DNA of 64,000 nucleotides. Source: Pyxidicoccus xibeiensis. GTDB taxonomy: Bacteria > Myxococcota > Myxococcia > Myxococcales > Myxococcaceae. Position numbers and translations under genes: made by a program. Of this stretch, positions 60,769-64,000 are shown piece after piece (position 1 is the stretch's first letter; each line of letters starts with the position of its first letter). The notes below the pieces were generated by a model. That model was not told where the DNA came from and searched no databases. It worked only from the letters and a program-made list of their open reading frames with translations. The stretch lies in contig NZ_JAJVKV010000001.1 of the NCBI RefSeq assembly GCF_024198175.1, forward strand, positions 1,798,001 to 1,862,000, read 5' to 3'.

Positions 60769-62316
60769 TCAGAATGCGCCCGAGACGCCGAGTGCGGCGC
60801 CCTCCGCACCCACGGAGGCCATGGGCAGCGTGTCGGCCTCGGGCCACAGCAGCAGGAGCGCCCCGCCAAGGACCGCCGCTCCGCCCAGGCCGTAGAGCAC
60901 GCCACTGGTGGTGTTGAGGCGCCGGATGCGGCTGTTGCGAGCCGCCGCCTCCTGTTGCGGAAGGTCCGGGGTGACGCCGTCGCGGATGTCGCGAGCCTTC
61001 AGCGTGTTCCACAGGCCGACGCCGCCAGAGGCCGCACCCAGCGCCAGGCCGCTCCAGCCGAAGGACTTGCGCGAGCCCCAGAACCCGGGCTCCGGGGGAG
61101 GGAGGGGAACGGAGGGGAACTGGAAGCCGGTGACGGACTCGCGGCCGAAGGGCAGGGTGAAGATGTGCTGGAAGGCCGCGTGGGCGGCGCCGCGAGAGGC
61201 GACGCGCACGGGCTCGGCGGACAACGACTCCAGCGTGACGACATCCGGGCCGGCGGGGATGGGGAACTCGGTGGCATCCCCCACGCGCCACAGGAAGACG
61301 GGGCCGCGCGGAGGAGGCCGCAGCAGCCGGAGGGACTGGCTGGGGGCATTGTGGAACTCGGCGAGGCGCACACCGTTGGCGTCCTCGAGCACGTAGTGCG
61401 CGCCCTTCGAGCCCTCGACTTCGAGGCGGCGCTCCAGTCCCGGGCGCAGGTCGACGAGCTGCTCGGAGCCCTTGGGAGGGCGGGCGTGGACCTGGGGGCG
61501 GAAGCGGTCATTGGGGATGGCGGCGTTGGCGCGCTCCACGAAGGCGGCGATTTCGCGGTAGCTCACCTGCCCGTCACCGTCGGCATCGGCCGCGCCGAAG
61601 AGGCCGGAGCGGACCTCGTGGTTGAAGACGCCGGCCTGGAAGGCCTCCCACTCATGGCTCTCGCGAGCGGAGGACGTGGACAGCAGGAGCCCCACGTTGT
61701 CGGCCTGCGCGAGTCCGACGGCGCGGGTGAAGCCCTCGGGAAGCGGGCGGCGCTGTCCGCCGGGGCCGCGGCTGTAGGCGAGGAAGTACGAGTAGCACGC
61801 GTCGACGATGAGGTGGACACGGCCGGCGCCGAGCGCGCCCACCACCTGGTCGGAGAGCATGGGCGCGGTGAGGGGGCCGTCCTCGAGGGACACATAGCCC
61901 TCGCCGTTGCGCACGTTGCCGTGGCCTGCGTAGACGACGTAGGCGACTGTCTCGACGCCACGGCTGCGAGCGAGGGCGATGTCCTCGGACAGGCGCTTCA
62001 CGGCGGTGTCCAGCTCGGCGTGCTTCGGGTCCATGGCCTCGGCGGCGGCCTGGGGGTGGAGGCGGCGGGTGTTGTCGTCCAGCCGCGCGAGCAGGTACGT
62101 GCGAGCGCCGAGCAGGCGGAACAGGTCGAGGTACCGCGCGGCATCATCGTCCGCGTAGCGCAGCACGGGCAGGTCCTGCTCGTGGCTGCGATTGACGCCG
62201 ATGATGAGGGCGAAGGAGGCGGTGCGTGACGCGGCCGGGGTGGCTTGCGGCGTCGGAGGGTTGGCGCCCGCGACGCCCGAGGTGAGCAGGGCGAGGAGCA
62301 GGAGTGCGGAGCTCAT
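60769..62316 (-). CDS. secreted caspase-like (peptidase C14) protein with EF-hand
   Basis: A 515-residue exported protease-like protein. A signal peptide (MSSALLLLALLTSGVAGA) precedes the caspase p20 fold: FALIIGVNRSHEQDLPVLRYADDD, catalytic His132 in VYAGHGN and Cys174 in VDACYSYF, both intact. DADGDGQVSYREI (about 245-257) is an EF-hand-like calcium loop, interesting since metacaspases are calcium dependent. The C-terminal part has a beta domain and two hydrophobic segments (SGLALGAASGGVGLW; GVLYGLGGAAVLGGALLLLW), so it may be membrane anchored. Its start overlaps the anti-sigma stop (ATGA), placing it under the same transcript. Confidence 0.92.
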   Translation of the reverse strand: MSSALLLLALLTSGVAGANPPTPQATPAASRTASFALIIGVNRSHEQDLPVLRYADDDAARYLDLFRLLGARTYLLARLDDNTRRLHPQAAAEAMDPKHAELDTAVKRLSEDIALARSRGVETVAYVVYAGHGNVRNGEGYVSLEDGPLTAPMLSDQVVGALGAGRVHLIVDACYSYFLAYSRGPGGQRRPLPEGFTRAVGLAQADNVGLLLSTSSARESHEWEAFQAGVFNHEVRSGLFGAADADGDGQVSYREIAAFVERANAAIPNDRFRPQVHARPPKGSEQLVDLRPGLERRLEVEGSKGAHYVLEDANGVRLAEFHNAPSQSLRLLRPPPRGPVFLWRVGDATEFPIPAGPDVVTLESLSAEPVRVASRGAAHAAFQHIFTLPFGRESVTGFQFPSVPLPPPEPGFWGSRKSFGWSGLALGAASGGVGLWNTLKARDIRDGVTPDLPQQEAAARNSRIRRLNTTSGVLYGLGGAAVLGGALLLLWPEADTLPMASVGAEGAALGVSGAF

Positions 62317-63080
62317 GGGGCGACCTGGAGCTGGAGCGCGGTGGAGTCCGCGCCGGAGGGGAGCACGTCCTCGAGAGGCCGCTCTTCCGACAGCAGTGTC
62401 TCCATTTGCCGCACGGTGAGCGGCGCATCCAGGAACACGGCGTGAAGGGTGAGGGGGCCGGGCTCCAGCGGATGGGAGATGGCCTCCGGCAGCTCGCGGA
62501 GCGTGCTGCCAGGCGGGATGGCGATGGCCTCCGGGTTGGTGGCCGGGTCGGTCCAGCTCGGGTGGTACCAGTAGACGCGGCCCGCGGCGTCGCGAGCGAA
62601 CACCATGAGGAAGCGGTGCGCGTCGGGGTTGCGGAAGGCGAAGGCCAGCTCCTGCTCGGGCCGGAGCGAGGGGCCGAGCAGCGACGTGCCCCCACCGGGC
62701 TCCACCGCGTAGACGAGGAGCCGCGCGTCCGTCACGGCAGTGCCGGCACCCCGAGCCGTGAAGCCCTCCTCACCGGTGCGGGTGCCGCTCCAGGGGATGC
62801 GGACCATCAGGAGCGCCAGGCAGGCAACCGCGACGGGGACGAGCGCCAGGCGCCAGGGAGACACCGGCTCCCGCGCCTCGAAGCCGAGGCCCCGGGCCAG
62901 CCGGGTGCGCGCATCCATCGCACGCGGGTCCAGCCGCGAGAGGAGCAGCTGCCGCTCATAGCGCTCGCGACAGGTGGGGCAGCCCGGAAGGTGCTCGCGC
63001 ATGCGCTGTTCGTCTCGCGGGCGGATGCTGCCGGAGAAGTGGCGGTCGACGAGGGGATGGAGGGAGCAGGTGGAAGTCAT
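62313..63080 (-). CDS. anti-sigma factor (zinc-finger type, membrane bound)
   Basis: A 255-residue protein. The N-terminus carries a zinc-binding anti-sigma motif, with His27 and C..C in REHLPGCPTCRERYERQ. A single membrane span follows (LALVPVAVACLALLMVRI, about 80-98) and the outer domain is beta-rich (ELAFAFRNPDAHRFLMVFARD; DUF4384-like). It should hold the adjacent ECF sigma factor at the membrane. The start overlaps the sigma stop codon (63077-63080) and its end overlaps the caspase start (62313-62316), so the three are translationally coupled. Confidence 0.9.
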   Translation of the reverse strand: MTSTCSLHPLVDRHFSGSIRPRDEQRMREHLPGCPTCRERYERQLLLSRLDPRAMDARTRLARGLGFEAREPVSPWRLALVPVAVACLALLMVRIPWSGTRTGEEGFTARGAGTAVTDARLLVYAVEPGGGTSLLGPSLRPEQELAFAFRNPDAHRFLMVFARDAAGRVYWYHPSWTDPATNPEAIAIPPGSTLRELPEAISHPLEPGPLTLHAVFLDAPLTVRQMETLLSEERPLEDVLPSGADSTALQLQVAP

Positions 63081-63640
63081 CGGGCCTCCGGGGAGAGGAG
63101 GAACTTCTTGAGGAGCTGGCGGACGCGCAGCTCCTGGTAGGCCAGGGTGGTGCGGCGGATGCCGAGGGCGGCGGCGGCCTCGCGCTGACTGAGCTGGCGG
63201 ACGAAGCGGGCCTCGAAGACGGGGGCCCACTTGGGGGGAAGCCGCTCGCGGCGGAAGCGCTCCAGCAGGAGGATGGCGTCGAGCGAGGGCTCGGGCGCGG
63301 AGGGCTCCTCGTCGAAGCGAGGCTCCTCGGCGAGCCGGTCCAGGGCGGTCCGCTCGCGCTGCCGGCGCCGCACGACGTCCACGGCGAGGTTGCGCGCGAG
63401 GGTGTTGAGCCAGGCGGCGAGCGACCCCCCCTGGAAGGAGCGGCGCACCGCCTCATCGGAGACCAGGCGCAGGAAGACGTCGTGGACGACAGTCTCGGCG
63501 TCCACCCCGGACAGGACGCGGGACGCGGAGCGGTACACGGCGTCGAAGTGCTCGCGGTAGCAGGCATTGAGGACGCTGGCCTCCCCGGCATGGAAGCGGG
63601 CGAGCCACGGGCCATCCCCGGCCGGGGCGTCGTCGCTCAT
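63077..63640 (-). CDS. ECF-type RNA polymerase sigma factor
   Basis: A 187-residue sigma-70 family protein. Region 2 is clear: LNACYREHFDAVYRSASRVL, AETVVHDVFLRLVSDEAVRR, SLAAWLNTLARNLAVDVVRR. Region 4 shows PVFEARFVRQLSQREAAAALGIRRTTLAYQELRVRQLL. It is followed by its anti-sigma gene with a 4-bp overlap and probably activates its own operon. The ATG at 63640 (MSDDAPAG) is taken; a GTG at 63691 would add 17 residues. Confidence 0.93.
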   Translation of the reverse strand: MSDDAPAGDGPWLARFHAGEASVLNACYREHFDAVYRSASRVLSGVDAETVVHDVFLRLVSDEAVRRSFQGGSLAAWLNTLARNLAVDVVRRRQRERTALDRLAEEPRFDEEPSAPEPSLDAILLLERFRRERLPPKWAPVFEARFVRQLSQREAAAALGIRRTTLAYQELRVRQLLKKFLLSPEAR

Positions 63641-63789
63641 GCGTCCACACTCGGAGAAACTGCCGGGTTCACCCATGGAATCATCCACCACCGCATCAGC
63701 TCCTCAACGAACGGAGCGGCGGAGGTGGACGAATCTTTTTTCGTGGGTGTGGGGCCCGAGCCGTCAGCCCGAGCCCCCGGTGCTTCAGG

Positions 63790-64000
63790 TCAGCGGCAGG
63801 TCAGGCCCTGGAGGCCGGGGTTGGCGCCGGTCCGCTGGTTCATCATGACGCGCCGGAGGGGCGAGGTGGCCTTGAGGTCGGCGGGGTTGCTGGAGTGGAA
63901 CTTCGAGTCCTCGAAGCGGTCGACCTGGCCATCATTGCCGCGAGGGCTGCCGTCGGGGTTGCGGAGTGAGTCGGGCCAGTACTCCCAGCGGACCCAGCCG
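63790..64000 (-). CDS. C-terminal end of an unrecognised protein (continues beyond window)
   Basis: Reading leftward from the window edge, 69 complete codons lead to a TGA at 63790-63792. The segment contains GWVRWEYWPDSLRNPDGSP, then DGQVDRFEDSKFHSSNP, and ends NPGLQGLTCR. Codon usage is normal for the window. No family is recognised. It lies about 150 bp upstream of the sigma factor gene on the same strand. Confidence 0.55.
   Translation of the reverse strand, partial: GWVRWEYWPDSLRNPDGSPRGNDGQVDRFEDSKFHSSNPADLKATSPLRRVMMNQRTGANPGLQGLTCR

Noticed and set aside
60716-61291. Upstream extension of the FN3/FG-GAP lipoprotein frame
   Set aside because: It would run into the caspase-like coding sequence in another frame, and would bury the clear signal peptide and lipobox that start at 60715.
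1-64000. tRNA, rRNA, IS elements, integrases or prophage genes
   Set aside because: Looked for on both strands; no cloverleaf-like tRNA segment, transposase motif or phage structural gene was recognised.

Overview
The window is very GC-rich (about 70% by eye), densely coded, and carries several families typical of fruiting myxobacteria: DUSAM and DUF2381 proteins, a SitA-like lipoprotein toxin, many Ser/Thr kinases, and an Anabaena-type sensory-rhodopsin-transducer homologue. The order mnmG - rsmG ... parA - parB - bactofilin is an origin-proximal chromosomal locus. Together these point to a member of the Myxococcaceae (Myxococcus, Corallococcus or Pyxidicoccus type). No rRNA, tRNA, CRISPR array, IS element or prophage was recognised.

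Layout. 1-3.9 kb: the end of a CotH-like protein, a glutathione transferase, a PhoD-like phosphatase and an alpha/beta hydrolase. 3.9-5.3 kb: a gene-free stretch with a long perfect inverted repeat. 5.3-7.9 kb: mnmG and rsmG, with two perfect DnaA boxes at their junction. 8.1-11.4 kb: a hypothetical protein and a multi-PAS histidine kinase. 11.4-18.06 kb: a 6.6-kb gene-free region holding a centromere-like array of parS sites (20 perfect copies of a 14-bp palindrome, 11 with one mismatch, and further decayed copies). 18.07-20.8 kb: parA, parB, a BacM-like bactofilin and a lipoprotein. The centromere, its binding protein, its ATPase and a cytoskeletal partner thus lie within about 8 kb of DnaA boxes.

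20.9-33.1 kb is ordinary accessory chromosome: a CoA-binding protein, a Uma2 nuclease, ergothioneine genes egtD/egtB, a response regulator, a RelE-like protein, small haem lipoproteins, an orphan sensory-rhodopsin-transducer homologue, an XRE regulator, a Ser/Thr kinase overlapping a DUF2381 gene, and a cupin. 33.2-35.1 kb is a SitA-like AHH-nuclease lipoprotein toxin with its likely immunity gene. 35.1-41.1 kb holds two tandem paralogues that combine a CxxCH haem motif, an alpha/alpha-toroid-like domain and Ig-like domains.

41.4-64 kb: an ornithine cyclodeaminase-like gene (probably leaderless), a Cys-rich lipoprotein/DUSAM pair, a Ser/Thr kinase with a long TPR tail, a sigma-54 activator divergent from a 1,677-residue TPR protein with an embedded C39-like peptidase domain, small genes (DUF4326, coiled-coil lipoprotein, DUF7691-like, methyltransferase), and an overlapping operon of ECF sigma factor, anti-sigma factor and secreted caspase-like protease, followed by a fibronectin-III/FG-GAP lipoprotein. 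All statements come from reading the sequence; no database search was run.
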